DNA of 64,000 nucleotides from Planctomycetota bacterium (lineage in GTDB: Bacteria > Planctomycetota > UBA11346). The notes beneath the pieces were generated by a model, which saw nothing but the letters and a program-made list of their open reading frames with translations, did no database searches and was not told the origin of the DNA. The position numbers and the translations under genes were made by a program. The stretch spans positions 1 through 64,000 of the forward strand of contig JACDEI010000022.1 of the NCBI GenBank assembly GCA_013816485.1, read 5' to 3'. Below, one piece after another: positions 49,973 to 59,631 of the stretch. Positions within the stretch are counted from its first letter, which is position 1; each line of letters opens with the position of its first letter.

Positions 49973-50052
49973 TGGGAAAATGAGGAGGAAAGGTGGCGTG
50001 TCTAAATTTTCGGTGGGCAAATGAGGAGGAAAGGTAGTGTGTCTAAAGCTTC
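49973..50052. repeat. Direct repeat, two 39-bp copies
   Basis: TGGGAAAATGAGGAGGAAAG... (49973-50011) and TGGGCAAATGAGGAGGAAAG... (50014-50052) match in about 34 of 39 positions, ending GTGTCTAAA-x-TTC. A third TGTCTAAATTTC follows at 50059. They sit at the left edge of a low-GC island, and a related GAGAGGAAAGTAGACAC occurs at its other end near 50985. They look like the debris of a mobile element. 49932-50094 holds no gene. Confidence 0.75.
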
Positions 50053-50094
50053 GAGCCTGTCTAAATTTCCGACCAAAGTGATTTTAGGAAATCC

Positions 50095-50976
50095 ATGCGC
50101 AGATTAGCGATGATGTGTATTCTGGTTCTCTCGATGAGCCTGCATAATGCGTGCCAGCCCTCATCGGTGAGAAGGGAGAAGGAGGTCATTAGGTACGTCT
50201 CTGCTCAGGATCTCGGGGTGGACGCAGCGATTGTTATTTCTCATAACTCGAAGTTTATCGATGAGGTAATCTATCCCGGCAAAGAGAAAATAACTCCGAT
50301 TAAGGACGAATTGAAGCAGATCATGATATCTCGCTCTGGCGAGCAGGTCTACCGGAAGAGTACAGAGAAGTTCTATTTGGAACCGCACCCCGTCATCATC
50401 GATGCGGGTGTTATCGGAAACGAAACCTACCTTCTTGATCTCGACGACGGGAAATTCAGTGTAATCATGACTGCCGCAAATGGGGAAAGGAAGAAAATTC
50501 CCATTGGGATGGCACGTATGGTATATTACTAAGAGCAAACAGATGTCTTGTATGTGGATGGAGTCGAATTGAGAATATTGAACCTGAAAGACGGATCCGT
50601 GCGTCCAATTCCGAAAAACGACCTTCCGGCGGTCGAGCGTGCTGGTAAGATTGCAGTCGGCATGCAATTTTCTCAGGCCATTTGTATACCGAAAGGGAAT
50701 GCCTACTTCGCATCAATCAAGAGAGATCAGAGGGGGTCTTGGAGGGTATCCGTAGTCGACCTCGCCGACACAGGGAAGTTAGTTGCTGCCTGTGTGTTGC
50801 AGGGAAAATATACCGACCCGAGCGTCAAGCTGATCCCCTATGAAAAGGGGAAGCTGACATTGAGTGTTTACGGGCCGACCGATGGTCAGAGGTTTAGATT
50901 CGAGTCGTTTCGGATTGTCAGAGGATTCGACGAAGGTCGTGTGGAAGTGCAGCCTGCCTTTGATCTAGAATTATGA
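50095..50976 (+). pseudogene. Signal-peptide protein gene broken by an in-frame stop
   Basis: A 294-codon frame interrupted by one TAA at 50530-50532. The first part (145 residues) starts with a signal sequence (MMCILVLSMSLHNAC, possibly a lipobox with an unusual His-Asn). The second continues in the same frame (EQTDVLYVDGVELRILNLKDG ... DEGRVEVQPAFDLEL). The frame and character run through the stop without a break, so a point nonsense mutation is likely. The family is not recognised. GC content is well below that of the neighbours, which marks it as acquired DNA. Confidence 0.65.
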
Positions 50977-51001
50977 CCCGAAGACGAGAGGAAAGTAGAC
51001 A

Positions 51002-51072
51002 CGGTGCGCCGGAAAAAGCCGTTGTGAAACACGGGGTGAAAGTCCCTGACATCGAAAGGAGTAGCGAACTAC
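51002..51072 (+). other. Possible group II intron 5' fragment
   Basis: The stretch begins GTGCGCCGG, the consensus 5' end of bacterial group II introns (GTGYG), and contains ACACGGGGTGAAAGTCCC, which resembles domain I of such introns. It breaks off into the transposase remnant within about 70 bp; no domain V or maturase is present. The similarity is from memory of intron sequences and is weak evidence. Confidence 0.3.
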
Positions 51073-51073
51073 G

Positions 51074-51354
51074 ATGACCGCGAGTGATGCGTCGACGGAA
51101 CCCCCGCCCTACCAAAGACTTTCCACCATTCCCATCGCCCGTATGCGTCTGATCGACCCGACTGCGCCCTCGCCATGGGGTATTGCACGTCGCGCTGTGT
51201 GCGGCGGGCGTTCTTGTGCGGCGGACGGTTCGATCACCGGCGGGCATGGGTCGAAGATCGGCTCCAGGCGCTTGCCCGCTTATTCGCGGTGGAGGCGGCG
51301 GGGTACGAGGTGATGAGCAATCACCTGGACAGCCCTGCTGTTGTCCAGTTGTAA
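51074..51354 (+). pseudogene. Frameshifted, truncated REP-associated/IS200-like transposase
   Basis: The first frame (51074 to about 51180) reads to [14 protein letters not shown]. After a frameshift near 51180 the next frame gives [42 protein letters not shown] and MSNHL, then runs out at TAA 51352-51354. That is the N-terminal part of the Y1 (HUH) transposase-like family common in planctomycetes, in which MSNHLH carries the metal-binding His pair. Here the second His is lost ([10 protein letters not shown]) and the Tyr-containing C-terminal half is missing. Confidence 0.8.
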
Positions 51355-51461
51355 GGACGTGTCGTAGTCGACGACCAAGGTTACGGTCTGCGTCCCAACC
51401 ACTGTCCGGCATCATTGAGCCGACTGGCGGACCTGATAGATCCTGAGCCGGGAGTCCGCCC

Positions 51462-52913
51462 ATGCCTGCACGCGCATCACTGCTCACCTCGGTCCTGGTC
51501 GCCGCATCGTTACTCAGCGCCGGTTGTTTCGGCCCGCGCGTGGTCCACGACGAGTGGCGTCCGGGTGTGCCCAAGCGCCACGGTGAGACCGTCCTCGGCA
51601 AGCAGCAGGGGCAGTGGCGCTATTGGTACGACACCGGGGCGAAGCAGGCCGAGGGTGCGTGGCACAAGGATTACCAGGATGGTCCGTGGACGTGGTGGTA
51701 CGCCGATGGGCGCGTGCGTCAGACCGGCGCCTATGCCGGTCAGGGTCTCGATCCGAAGAAGCTGTCGAGCAGCCCACGCACCGGCCACTGGCGTTTCTGG
51801 TACGACAACGGCCAGCTTCAGTGCGAAGGCGATTACGCCGAGGATCGTCAGGTCGGGCAGTGGCGCTTCTTCACCAAGGACGGCAAGCCGCATGCCGTCG
51901 GTTCGTTTACCAAGGGCGTGAAGGACGGCGCGTGGACGTGGTGGCATGCGAACGGGAAACGCAAGGAGAGCGGTGCGTTCGCGAGTGGCCTGAAGGTCGG
52001 CGAATGGACCACCTACAACGACGCGGGCGAGATCGCGTCGCTCACCAGCTACACCGTCGATGGCAAAGTGGTCGAGGCCAAGCCGATGGTGTTGATCGCA
52101 CCCACGCCGCCGCCGCCGGTGCCGGCACCGAGCGAAGCCGGGGTCGCGGCTGAACCGCCACCGCTGGTGGCGCAGACTCCGGTCGCCGCTGCGCCGGTCG
52201 ATGCCGCGCCGGCTAAACCGGCGCATGTCGAAACCACGGCGAAGCCCGCCGAGCCCGAGCTGACCCTGCCGGCGCAGGACGCGCCGCCGCTGTCGCCCAC
52301 CATCAGCGCCCCGGCCTTGTGGACCGCATCCCAGGAAGGCGTCGCCGCCAACCTCGTGCGCATGTACGAACGCGGTGAGGTCAAGATCCGTGGCTACGAG
52401 GAGGACATCACCGGTACACCCGCGACGCGGCAGAAACGCGATCTGCTGGGCAAGCCGCTCAGCCAGACACGTTACCTCTCGGCCACCGGCAGCGTGCTCG
52501 ACCTGGCCAAGCACAAGGGCAAGAAGCCGGTGCTGATGGTGATCCTGCGCGGTTTCAGCGGTCAGGTGTGCCTGTACTGCGCCGCCCAGACCACCGCGAT
52601 CAGCAAGAACATCCAGAAGTTCAACGACCTCGGGGTCGAGGTGGTGGTGGTCTATCCCGGGCCGGTGGAAGCCGTCGCGCCCTTCATCGAGGCGGTGCGC
52701 TCGTTGGCCAAGGAACCGCCGCCCATGCCGGTGGTGCTCGACGTCAGCCTGATCGCGGTGCGCAAGCTGGGGATCGAGGACAATCTCGCCAAGGCCAGCT
52801 CGCTGATCATCGACAAGGAAGGCATCGTGCGCTACGCCTACGTGGGTAAGACCATCGCCGATCGTCCAGCGGTGAACGATCTGTTGAACGAGCTGTCCCA
52901 GTACGTGAAGTGA
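51462..52913 (+). CDS. Lipoprotein: MORN/YwqK-like repeats fused to a peroxiredoxin-like domain
   Basis: 483 aa. Signal peptide with lipobox LLSAGC (Cys22). Residues about 45-205 are five MORN-variant repeats (GQWRYWYDTGAKQAEGAWHKDYQDG, GHWRFWYDNGQLQCEGDYAED, GAWTWWHANGKRKESGAF). A Pro/Ala linker spans about 215-290. The last 160 residues are an AhpC/TSA or thioredoxin-like fold with C370-x2-C373 (VCLYCAAQTTAISKNIQKFNDLGVEVVVVYPG, VVLDVSLIAVRKLGI, SSLIIDKEGIVRYAYVG). It is an envelope-anchored thiol protein. The next gene, a Ser/Thr kinase, starts 4 bp after its stop, so they are cotranscribed. Confidence 0.85.
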   Translation: MPARASLLTSVLVAASLLSAGCFGPRVVHDEWRPGVPKRHGETVLGKQQGQWRYWYDTGAKQAEGAWHKDYQDGPWTWWYADGRVRQTGAYAGQGLDPKKLSSSPRTGHWRFWYDNGQLQCEGDYAEDRQVGQWRFFTKDGKPHAVGSFTKGVKDGAWTWWHANGKRKESGAFASGLKVGEWTTYNDAGEIASLTSYTVDGKVVEAKPMVLIAPTPPPPVPAPSEAGVAAEPPPLVAQTPVAAAPVDAAPAKPAHVETTAKPAEPELTLPAQDAPPLSPTISAPALWTASQEGVAANLVRMYERGEVKIRGYEEDITGTPATRQKRDLLGKPLSQTRYLSATGSVLDLAKHKGKKPVLMVILRGFSGQVCLYCAAQTTAISKNIQKFNDLGVEVVVVYPGPVEAVAPFIEAVRSLAKEPPPMPVVLDVSLIAVRKLGIEDNLAKASSLIIDKEGIVRYAYVGKTIADRPAVNDLLNELSQYVK

Positions 52914-52917
52914 ACCC

Positions 52918-54594
52918 ATGACCAGCGAACGGACCGCCGTTACCCGCATCGACCCGAACTCGCAGAAGACCATGGCGAGCACGCCGGAGGTGGCGGCCGG
53001 CGCCGCCGTTCCGCGTCCGACCATCCCCGAGGTGGAGCTGGATACCGAGATTGGTCGCGGTGGCATGGGGGTGGTCTATCGCGGACGGCAGACCTACCTC
53101 GATCGCCACGTGGCAGTGAAGCTGCTGCTGGTCGACCGCGCCGCCGCCGACGACGAATACGTCAAACGTTTCCAGCGCGAGGCCAAGATCCTCGCCGGGC
53201 TGTCGCATCCCCACATCGTCGCCTGTTATTCCGCCGGTATCACTAGCGACCGCCATCCCTACCTGGTGATGGAGTTCATCGACGGCCCCAACCTCAAACA
53301 CTGGGTTGCCGAACATGGTCCACTCAAACCAGCAGAGGCCCTGCGGGTGGTACGAGAACTGGCGCAGGCGCTCGGTCATGCACATCAGAACGGCATCATC
53401 CACCGTGACGTGAAGCCTGAGAACGTGCTGCTGGCCAAGCGCGAAGGCGACACCAGCGACTTCCCCTTCCAGGCCAAGCTGGTCGACCTTGGGCTTGCCC
53501 GGCCGCAGGGCAGTGGCGGCGACATGAACCTCACCGGCACCGGTCAGGTGATGGGCACGCCGACCACCATGGCGCCCGAACAGTTCGATGATCCGGAGGG
53601 CGTCGACTTCCGCGCCGACATCTACGGTTTGGGTTGCGTCGCCTACCATGCGCTCATCGGTCGCCCCGCGTTCGAGGGCCGGACCCTGGCGGCGATCGTC
53701 ACCGCAAAAGTTTCGGGTGCGGCACCGAATCCCACCGCAGTGGTATCCGGCCTCTCACCGGCGATCGGCACGCTGGTGGCGGATATGCTGGCAAAGAGCC
53801 GCGAGGCGCGGCCGCAGAGCTACGACCTGCTCATCGCGCGTTGCGATGCGTTGCTCGGTGGCAAGGCGGCTGCTGGTGGCAGCAAGCTGCCGTGGGTGGT
53901 GATTGCCGGCGTGGGCATCGCCGCAGCGGTGATCGTCGCGTTGCTGGTGTTGCCCGGCAAACCGGCCGCATCATCGACTCAGTCGACGGCGGTCGCTCCA
54001 CCGCCGGTCAACACGACCGCACCGGTGGCGACGCCGGTGTCGACGGCACCGGTCGCGCTGGGTCCACCGACGCCGCTCTGGCGTCCGGATATCGCCTCCC
54101 GCCTGACCGACTGGACCATCGCCAGCGGAGCGCAGTGGGGCCATGCCGAGGACCACGCCGACGGCATCATCGGTGTCGGCGGGATCATCAGCCGTCCGTT
54201 GGAAGCGGGACCGTGGGCTATCGCGGCGACCCTCGTTCCTGGACCGGATGACGACGCCGAACCGGACGAGGTGCGGATCGGCGTGCGCTTCACGAGCGGC
54301 GACTCGGTCTTCATCAAGGTCGGAAGCCTGGGCGCGACCTCCACGGTCCAGGTTGCCCGTGGCTACGCCGATCCCACGGCGGAGCCGGCGATCGAGATGG
54401 CCGGTACCGTGCCGACTGGCAAGCTGGCATTGGACTTGGTCTACAAGGACCGCTTCCTCTCGGTGTCCTACAACGGCATCCCGTTCAAACAGCCGGTGGG
54501 ATTGCCGGGCGAGCCGAGCGGATTGTTCCTCGACGTGATCGGCGGATCGCCGCTGTTGGTCGAGAGCTTGACGATCAGTCGCGCCAAGCCCTGA
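52918..54594 (+). CDS. Membrane-anchored Ser/Thr protein kinase with outer domain
   Basis: 558 aa. Hanks-type kinase (residues about 38-300): IGRGGMGVVYRG, VAVKLLL, H162-R-D164-VKPEN, D190-LG in place of DFG, MAPEQ. A membrane helix follows (WVVIAGVGIAAAVIVALLVL, about residues 322-341), then a Pro/Thr/Val linker and a 170-residue beta-rich extracytoplasmic domain (SRLTDWTIASGAQW, VRFTSGDSVFIKVGS, YNGIPFKQPVGLPGEPSGLFLDVIGG) that looks like a concanavalin/laminin-type binding fold. It is likely a surface sensor. It is cotranscribed with the MORN lipoprotein, a possible partner. Confidence 0.93.
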   Translation: MTSERTAVTRIDPNSQKTMASTPEVAAGAAVPRPTIPEVELDTEIGRGGMGVVYRGRQTYLDRHVAVKLLLVDRAAADDEYVKRFQREAKILAGLSHPHIVACYSAGITSDRHPYLVMEFIDGPNLKHWVAEHGPLKPAEALRVVRELAQALGHAHQNGIIHRDVKPENVLLAKREGDTSDFPFQAKLVDLGLARPQGSGGDMNLTGTGQVMGTPTTMAPEQFDDPEGVDFRADIYGLGCVAYHALIGRPAFEGRTLAAIVTAKVSGAAPNPTAVVSGLSPAIGTLVADMLAKSREARPQSYDLLIARCDALLGGKAAAGGSKLPWVVIAGVGIAAAVIVALLVLPGKPAASSTQSTAVAPPPVNTTAPVATPVSTAPVALGPPTPLWRPDIASRLTDWTIASGAQWGHAEDHADGIIGVGGIISRPLEAGPWAIAATLVPGPDDDAEPDEVRIGVRFTSGDSVFIKVGSLGATSTVQVARGYADPTAEPAIEMAGTVPTGKLALDLVYKDRFLSVSYNGIPFKQPVGLPGEPSGLFLDVIGGSPLLVESLTISRAKP

Positions 54595-54600
54595 GATCAG

Positions 54601-55587
54601 TCACTTCGCCAACCATTTTTCCAGAAACGCCAGCACTGCGGCACGCATGGTCGGCGTCTCCAGGTGGCCGACGTCCTCGCGGATGAGTTTCCAGCGCTCG
54701 GGTACGCCGGCAGCGGTGTAGAGCCGGGTGAGGTTGGTGTCGATGGTGTCGAGGCCCGCCACCGGGGTCAGCTTGTCCTGCGTACCGGCCAGCGCGAGGT
54801 GCGGGCGCGGCACGATCAGCGCATTGATATCGGTGGTGCTGAAGTGCTTCAGCAGATTCGGTACGTAGTAGTAGATGCCGTGTCCGCCGAGGCCCTTGCT
54901 GTCGATGAGCGCGTGGAAATCCGTCAGGCAGCAGAGGTCAGCGCAGGCGATGATGCGTTCATCGAGCGCGGCGGTGTACCACGCCATCGTGCTGCCCATC
55001 GACATGCCCAGAGTGGCGATGCGCTTGGGATCAACATCAGGACGCGAGACCAGGTAGTCGATCGCCCGCAGGTTGTCGTAGACCATCTGACCCCACACGA
55101 CTTTGCCGTTCCACAGCATCTCCTTGAACAGGTCGATCTCCGCACGGCCGCTGCGTTCGCCGAACAGCCAGTGGTCGATGGCGAGCACCGCCCAACCACG
55201 CTGCAATAGGTCATCGGCGTAGGGCGTCAGGTAGGGGGCCGAGCCCTTGAATAGTTCGTCTTTGCCGAGGGTGTATTTGCCGCCGTGCGAATGGTTGTAG
55301 AGCACCACCGGGATGCGGCCGCTGGCAGTGGCCGGCCGGACGAAATACGCGGGCACCGGTTGGCTGCCGTTGAGGTCGAGGCGGAGTTTCTCCACTACGT
55401 AGCCATCGCGTTGCTCAGTGCTGAGCGTCTCCACCGTGATCGGACGATCGCGTGGCGGCAGGTCGCCGAGCAGACCGTAGAGTTGCGCGCGACGGGCTGC
55501 GGGCGTCATGGTCGCTCCTGAGGATTGTTCGGCGGCGGTCAGCAGCGTGCTCAGGAACAGGGCCATCGCCATCAGGGTCGCACGCAT
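54601..55587 (-). CDS. Secreted alpha/beta-hydrolase (acetyl xylan esterase/dienelactone hydrolase-like)
   Basis: 328 aa with a signal peptide ([16 protein letters not shown]). Alpha/beta-hydrolase fold: [15 protein letters not shown] (oxyanion region), nucleophile elbow GMSMGS, acid Asp in [12 protein letters not shown] and His in [10 protein letters not shown]. The closest types are acetyl xylan esterase and related abhydrolase proteins that PVC bacteria use on polysaccharides. The ATG at 55587 has GGAGG six bases upstream; the open frame continues upstream through the inverted repeat at 55608-55744, but that part is not protein-like. Confidence 0.82.
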   Translation of the reverse strand: MRATLMAMALFLSTLLTAAEQSSGATMTPAARRAQLYGLLGDLPPRDRPITVETLSTEQRDGYVVEKLRLDLNGSQPVPAYFVRPATASGRIPVVLYNHSHGGKYTLGKDELFKGSAPYLTPYADDLLQRGWAVLAIDHWLFGERSGRAEIDLFKEMLWNGKVVWGQMVYDNLRAIDYLVSRPDVDPKRIATLGMSMGSTMAWYTAALDERIIACADLCCLTDFHALIDSKGLGGHGIYYYVPNLLKHFSTTDINALIVPRPHLALAGTQDKLTPVAGLDTIDTNLTRLYTAAGVPERWKLIREDVGHLETPTMRAAVLAFLEKWLAK

Positions 55588-55607
55588 ACCGTCCTCCGGG
55601 AATGGAA

Positions 55608-55744
55608 GGATTGAACCGCCACGCCGCCACGACGCAGCGGAAAGGCACCAGGACGAGGGGGGACGTGTACCCGCCACTCCGCCTGCCGACGCGGCACGAT
55701 ATTTCTGATTCCGTGGCGTCGTGGCGGCGTGGCGGTTCAATCCG
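55608..55744. repeat. 28-bp perfect inverted repeat
   Basis: 55608-55635 (GGATTGAACCGCCACGCCGC...) is the exact reverse complement of 55717-55744, with an 81-bp centre. The arm contains a short tandem (CCGCCACG twice). The element separates parC from the esterase gene on the same strand and starts 21 bp before the esterase ATG on its upstream side. Confidence 0.9.
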
Positions 55745-55759
55745 CGCGCGTTGTGCGCA

Positions 55760-57703
55760 TCAGTCCTTGGCGATGACGGTCTTCGCCGTCGGACGCTCAG
55801 CGATACGTGTGCCACGCGCAGCCATGCCGCAGATTTCCAGCGTCGCGAGGTCGAAGGTCTCCTCGGTCACGCGCAGGCGCGGCACCGGCACCATCTGGCT
55901 GGTGATCTTGCCCTTGGTGCCGTCCTTGCCGAACAGCAGGTGGTCGACCTTGCCGGCACCATCCTTGATCAGTTCGTACTCGCGGTCCTTGATGAAGGCC
56001 TTGATCTGCACCTTCTTGGCCCAGGGGATCTTCTGTTTGTCGCGGTAGATCACCACCAGGTCGATGCCCTTCTCGGGATTGAACAGCTCAAGGTAGATGA
56101 GCTTGCCTTCCAGCAGGATCTTGTCGGTCGGCGCCATGATGCGGTAAACGCCGTTGCCCATGATGGCGATGATCTTGTCGTACTCGCTGCACTTGATCTC
56201 GCGGTCGTAGACCTTGACCGACTTGCCGAAGAACCCCGTCGCCTGGTCGTAGCCCAGGCGCAGGTTGGCGCGCGCGACGGACTTCTGATCGATCTCTTCC
56301 ATTGCCTTGAACTTGCTGCGGCGGGGGAAGAACTTGGCGTACTTGTCGTGGAGGTATTCGAGCCAGTCGACCGTGGTGCCCACCAGGTTCTTGAGCTTGG
56401 CCTTGGCCTCCTTGATCGCTCTTACGATGTCGTCGATGTCCTTGCGGTTCTTGTCGATGTCGAACTGCGAGATGCGTTTGATGCGGATCTCCAGCAGGCG
56501 CGCAACGTCGGCGTCGACCATATCGCGCACGAACAGCGCTTTGAACTGCTCCATGCCCTTCCACACCGCGTTGTTCACGCCGTCTTCGGTGGTCTGGTTC
56601 TCGATCTTTTTGTAGACGCGGTTTTCGATGAAGAGCTGTTCGAGGGTCAGCCAGTGCTGCTTGTCGACCAGGTTGGCCAGCAGGTGTTCCAGTTCCGCCT
56701 TGATGATGTCTTTCAGGCGATCGGCGCAGGACTCCATGATCTCGCGCACGCCGAGTTCAGCGGGCTTGCGATCGCGGATGACCACGATGTTGGAATTGAC
56801 CTCGACCTCGCAGTCGGTGAAGGCGAACAGCTGCGGGATGACCTCGTCGGTGGTGACGCCACGCGGCAGGTTCAGCTCGATGCGCACTTCTTCGCCGGTC
56901 TTATCAAGGATTTCGCCGATCTTGACCTTGCCCTTGGCGACCGCGGTTTCGATCGACTCCATCAGCGATTCGGTGGTCTTGCCCCACGGCAAATCAGTGA
57001 TGACCACACGTTTCTCGCCGTCGGCTTCGATCTTGGCGCGCACCTTTACCTTGCCGCGGCCGTCGTTGTAGTCCGACGTGTCGATGATGCCGCCGGTGGG
57101 GAAGTCCGGGCGCAGGCCGCGGTACTGCTCACCCTTGAGGTAGCGGATCTGTGCCTGGAGGAGTTCGCCGAAGTTGTGCGGCAGAATGGTCGTCGCCATG
57201 CCGACGGCGATGCCTTCGGTGCCAAGCATCAGGATCACCGGCACCTTGGCCGGCAACGCCTCGGGCTCCTCGCGGCGGCCATCGTAGCTCGGCAGGAACT
57301 TGGTCAGCGCTGGATTGAACAGCACTTCCTTGGCCAGCGGCGTCAGGCGACATTCGATGTAACGCGCGGCGGCCGGGCCGTCGCCGGTCATGATGTTGCC
57401 GAAATTTCCCTGCTTCTCGATGAAGTAGCCGAGGTCGGGATTGCCCAGCGCGCGGCCCTTGTTGGCCAACACCACCAAGGCGTCGCCAATGGAAACGTCG
57501 CCGTGCGGGTGCAGTTTCATGCACTCGCCAATGATGTTCGCCACCTTGGTGAATTTGCCGTCGTCCATCGTCGAGATGGTGTGCAGAATGCGGCGTTGCA
57601 CCGGCTTGGCGCCGTCACGGATGTCGGGGATCGCACGATCCACGACGACGTAACTGGCGTACTCCAGGAAGTTCTGGCGCATCAACGAAGAGAGGGTGTT
57701 CAT
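55760..57703 (-). CDS. parC: DNA topoisomerase IV/gyrase subunit A
   Basis: 647 aa. Breakage-rejoining subunit of a type IIA topoisomerase: [25 protein letters not shown], and the catalytic Arg114-Tyr115 in [10 protein letters not shown] GyrA-type beta-pinwheel is reduced: after a coiled-coil tower (about residues 330-460) only about 170 residues remain, with no GyrA box, so it is nearer to the short ParC proteins of planctomycetes and Bacteroidota. It starts 15 bp downstream of the parE stop. It decatenates or relaxes DNA together with ParE. Confidence 0.92.
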   Translation of the reverse strand: MNTLSSLMRQNFLEYASYVVVDRAIPDIRDGAKPVQRRILHTISTMDDGKFTKVANIIGECMKLHPHGDVSIGDALVVLANKGRALGNPDLGYFIEKQGNFGNIMTGDGPAAARYIECRLTPLAKEVLFNPALTKFLPSYDGRREEPEALPAKVPVILMLGTEGIAVGMATTILPHNFGELLQAQIRYLKGEQYRGLRPDFPTGGIIDTSDYNDGRGKVKVRAKIEADGEKRVVITDLPWGKTTESLMESIETAVAKGKVKIGEILDKTGEEVRIELNLPRGVTTDEVIPQLFAFTDCEVEVNSNIVVIRDRKPAELGVREIMESCADRLKDIIKAELEHLLANLVDKQHWLTLEQLFIENRVYKKIENQTTEDGVNNAVWKGMEQFKALFVRDMVDADVARLLEIRIKRISQFDIDKNRKDIDDIVRAIKEAKAKLKNLVGTTVDWLEYLHDKYAKFFPRRSKFKAMEEIDQKSVARANLRLGYDQATGFFGKSVKVYDREIKCSEYDKIIAIMGNGVYRIMAPTDKILLEGKLIYLELFNPEKGIDLVVIYRDKQKIPWAKKVQIKAFIKDREYELIKDGAGKVDHLLFGKDGTKGKITSQMVPVPRLRVTEETFDLATLEICGMAARGTRIAERPTAKTVIAKD

Positions 57704-57718
57704 GGCGTCAGGTCCAGG

Positions 57719-59542
57719 TCAGGCGAGGTCGGCGATGAGGTTCTCGACGATGAAACCTTTGCGCTCGGGCGTGTTCTTGCCCATGTAGAATTCCAATGAT
57801 TTGCTGACCTCGGACATGTTCTCGATGCTCACATCCATCAGCTTCATGTCGCTGCCAATGAACTGACCGAATTCCTTGGGACTGATTTCACCCAGACCCT
57901 TGAAGCGCGTGGTTTCGGGGCTCTTGAGTTCGGCCTGTGCGGCGTCGCGTTCGGCTTCGCTGTAGCAGTATTTGGTGGTCTGTTTGTTGCGCACGCGAAA
58001 CAGCGGGGTTTCCAGGAAATAGATGTGGCCGTTCTTGACCAGGTCTTCGAAGAAGCGCAGGAAGAACGTCAGCAACAGATTGCGAATGTGCATGCCGTCG
58101 ACGTCAGCGTCGGTGGCGATGATCACGCGGTTGTAGCGCAGGTTGTCGAGGCCGTTCTCGATGCCGAGGGCCGACATGATGTTGTAGAGCTCTTCGTTCT
58201 TGTAGACGGTCTCGCGGCCCAGTCCGTAGCAATTGAGTGGCTTGCCCTTGATGGTGAAGATCGCTTGGGTTTCCACATCGCGGCACATCACCAGCGAACC
58301 GCCGGCAGAGTCACCTTCGGTGATGAACAGGCTGGTCTCCATCCGACGATCCTTGCCCTTCTTGGGCTCGGCATCGACGCGGTGGATCTCGCAGTCACGT
58401 AGCTTGGGAATACGCAGGGCGACGGATTTGGCGCGGTCACGCGCCTCTTTTTTGATCTTCTGCAGTTCGGTGCGCAGGCGCTCGTTCGCCTTGATCTTCT
58501 CCATCAACTTGGTGGCGGCGTCCGGGTTCTGGTGCAGCCACTTTTCGACGGCGTCCTTTACCGCGGGCACGATCGTCGCACGCACGTCGCTGCCGAGTTT
58601 GTTCTTGGTCTGTGATTCGAAGACCGGGTCCTGCAACTTGATCGCGATCGCGCCGCAGATGCCTTCGCGCACGTCTTCACCGGCGTAGTTCTTGCCGCTG
58701 AATTCGTTCACGCCCTTGAGCAGGCCTTCGCGGAACGCCGCCAAGTGTGTGCCGCCGTCGTTGGTGAACTGGCCGTTCACGAAGCTAAAATAGGTCTCGC
58801 CGTAGGTGCCGGTGTGGGTGAAGGCGAACTCGATCTTGTCGAGCGACTCATGGAAGACGTCGTAGTGAGTCTTCTCTTCACCGATCTCGGCGGCGAGCAG
58901 ATCTTTCAGGCCGTTCTTCGACTGGTAGGTCGTGCCATTGTAGGTGATCGACAGGCCGGCGTTGAGGTAACAGTAATACTGCAGGCGCTTGGCGATGAAC
59001 TCGTCGTGCCAGGCGAACTTCTTGAATATCTCGGGATCAGGTTCGAAGCAGACGTAGGTGCCATTGGGCTCCTTGGTCTTGCCGCTTTCCTCGTCCTTGA
59101 GCTTGCCTTGTTTAAAGGTCGCACGTTTGAACTGACCGTCGCGATGGCTGACGACTTCGAAGGTCGCCGACAACGCGTTCACCGCCTTGGTGCCGACGCC
59201 GTTCAGACCGACCGAGAACTGGAAGACGTCATCGTTGTACTTGCCGCCAGTGTTGATCTGGCTGACGCACTCGATGACCTTGCCGAGCGGGATCCCGCGG
59301 CCGTAGTCGCGGATGGTGACGACATTGTCCTCGCGGGTGATCTCGACCTTCTTGCCCACGCCCATGATGAACTCGTCGATCGAGTTATCGACGATCTCTT
59401 TCATCAGCACGTAGATGCCGTCATTGGGGTTGGTGCCATCACCGATGCGCCCGATGTACATGCCGGTGCGCAGACGGATGTGCGCCAGCGCATCCAGGCT
59501 CTTGATGGATTTCTCGTCGTACTCGACCTTCTGCTTCGCCAT
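57719..59542 (-). CDS. parE: DNA topoisomerase IV/gyrase subunit B
   Basis: 607 aa, the size of ParE without the GyrB insert. GHKL ATPase: EIVDNSIDEFIMG, DYGRGIPLGKV, GLNGVGTKAVNALS. Toprim: SLFITEGDSAGGSLV and DADVDGMHIRNLLLTFF. The C-terminus has RFKGLGEISPKEFGQFIG. The ATG at 59542 (MAKQKVEYDE) is where the conserved N-terminus starts; the frame is open further upstream without similarity. It forms an operon with parC. Confidence 0.94.
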   Translation of the reverse strand: MAKQKVEYDEKSIKSLDALAHIRLRTGMYIGRIGDGTNPNDGIYVLMKEIVDNSIDEFIMGVGKKVEITREDNVVTIRDYGRGIPLGKVIECVSQINTGGKYNDDVFQFSVGLNGVGTKAVNALSATFEVVSHRDGQFKRATFKQGKLKDEESGKTKEPNGTYVCFEPDPEIFKKFAWHDEFIAKRLQYYCYLNAGLSITYNGTTYQSKNGLKDLLAAEIGEEKTHYDVFHESLDKIEFAFTHTGTYGETYFSFVNGQFTNDGGTHLAAFREGLLKGVNEFSGKNYAGEDVREGICGAIAIKLQDPVFESQTKNKLGSDVRATIVPAVKDAVEKWLHQNPDAATKLMEKIKANERLRTELQKIKKEARDRAKSVALRIPKLRDCEIHRVDAEPKKGKDRRMETSLFITEGDSAGGSLVMCRDVETQAIFTIKGKPLNCYGLGRETVYKNEELYNIMSALGIENGLDNLRYNRVIIATDADVDGMHIRNLLLTFFLRFFEDLVKNGHIYFLETPLFRVRNKQTTKYCYSEAERDAAQAELKSPETTRFKGLGEISPKEFGQFIGSDMKLMDVSIENMSEVSKSLEFYMGKNTPERKGFIVENLIADLA

Positions 59543-59631
59543 GCCATCTCCGATGGGACGGAAAGGGTGGGGAGCAGAACGAACCGTCAAGGAGTTGTGG
59601 TTCTGGCCCTGTTCCCTACGGCGGATGGGCT

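Noticed and set aside
50530..50532. Recoding or readthrough at the in-frame stop
   Set aside because: The codon is TAA, there is no recoding element in view, and the setting is a decayed island; a nonsense mutation is simpler.
55721..57799. Long open frame (692 codons) antisense to parC
   Set aside because: It is a shadow of the conserved topoisomerase gene, rich in Leu/Val/Asp/Gly with no family match.
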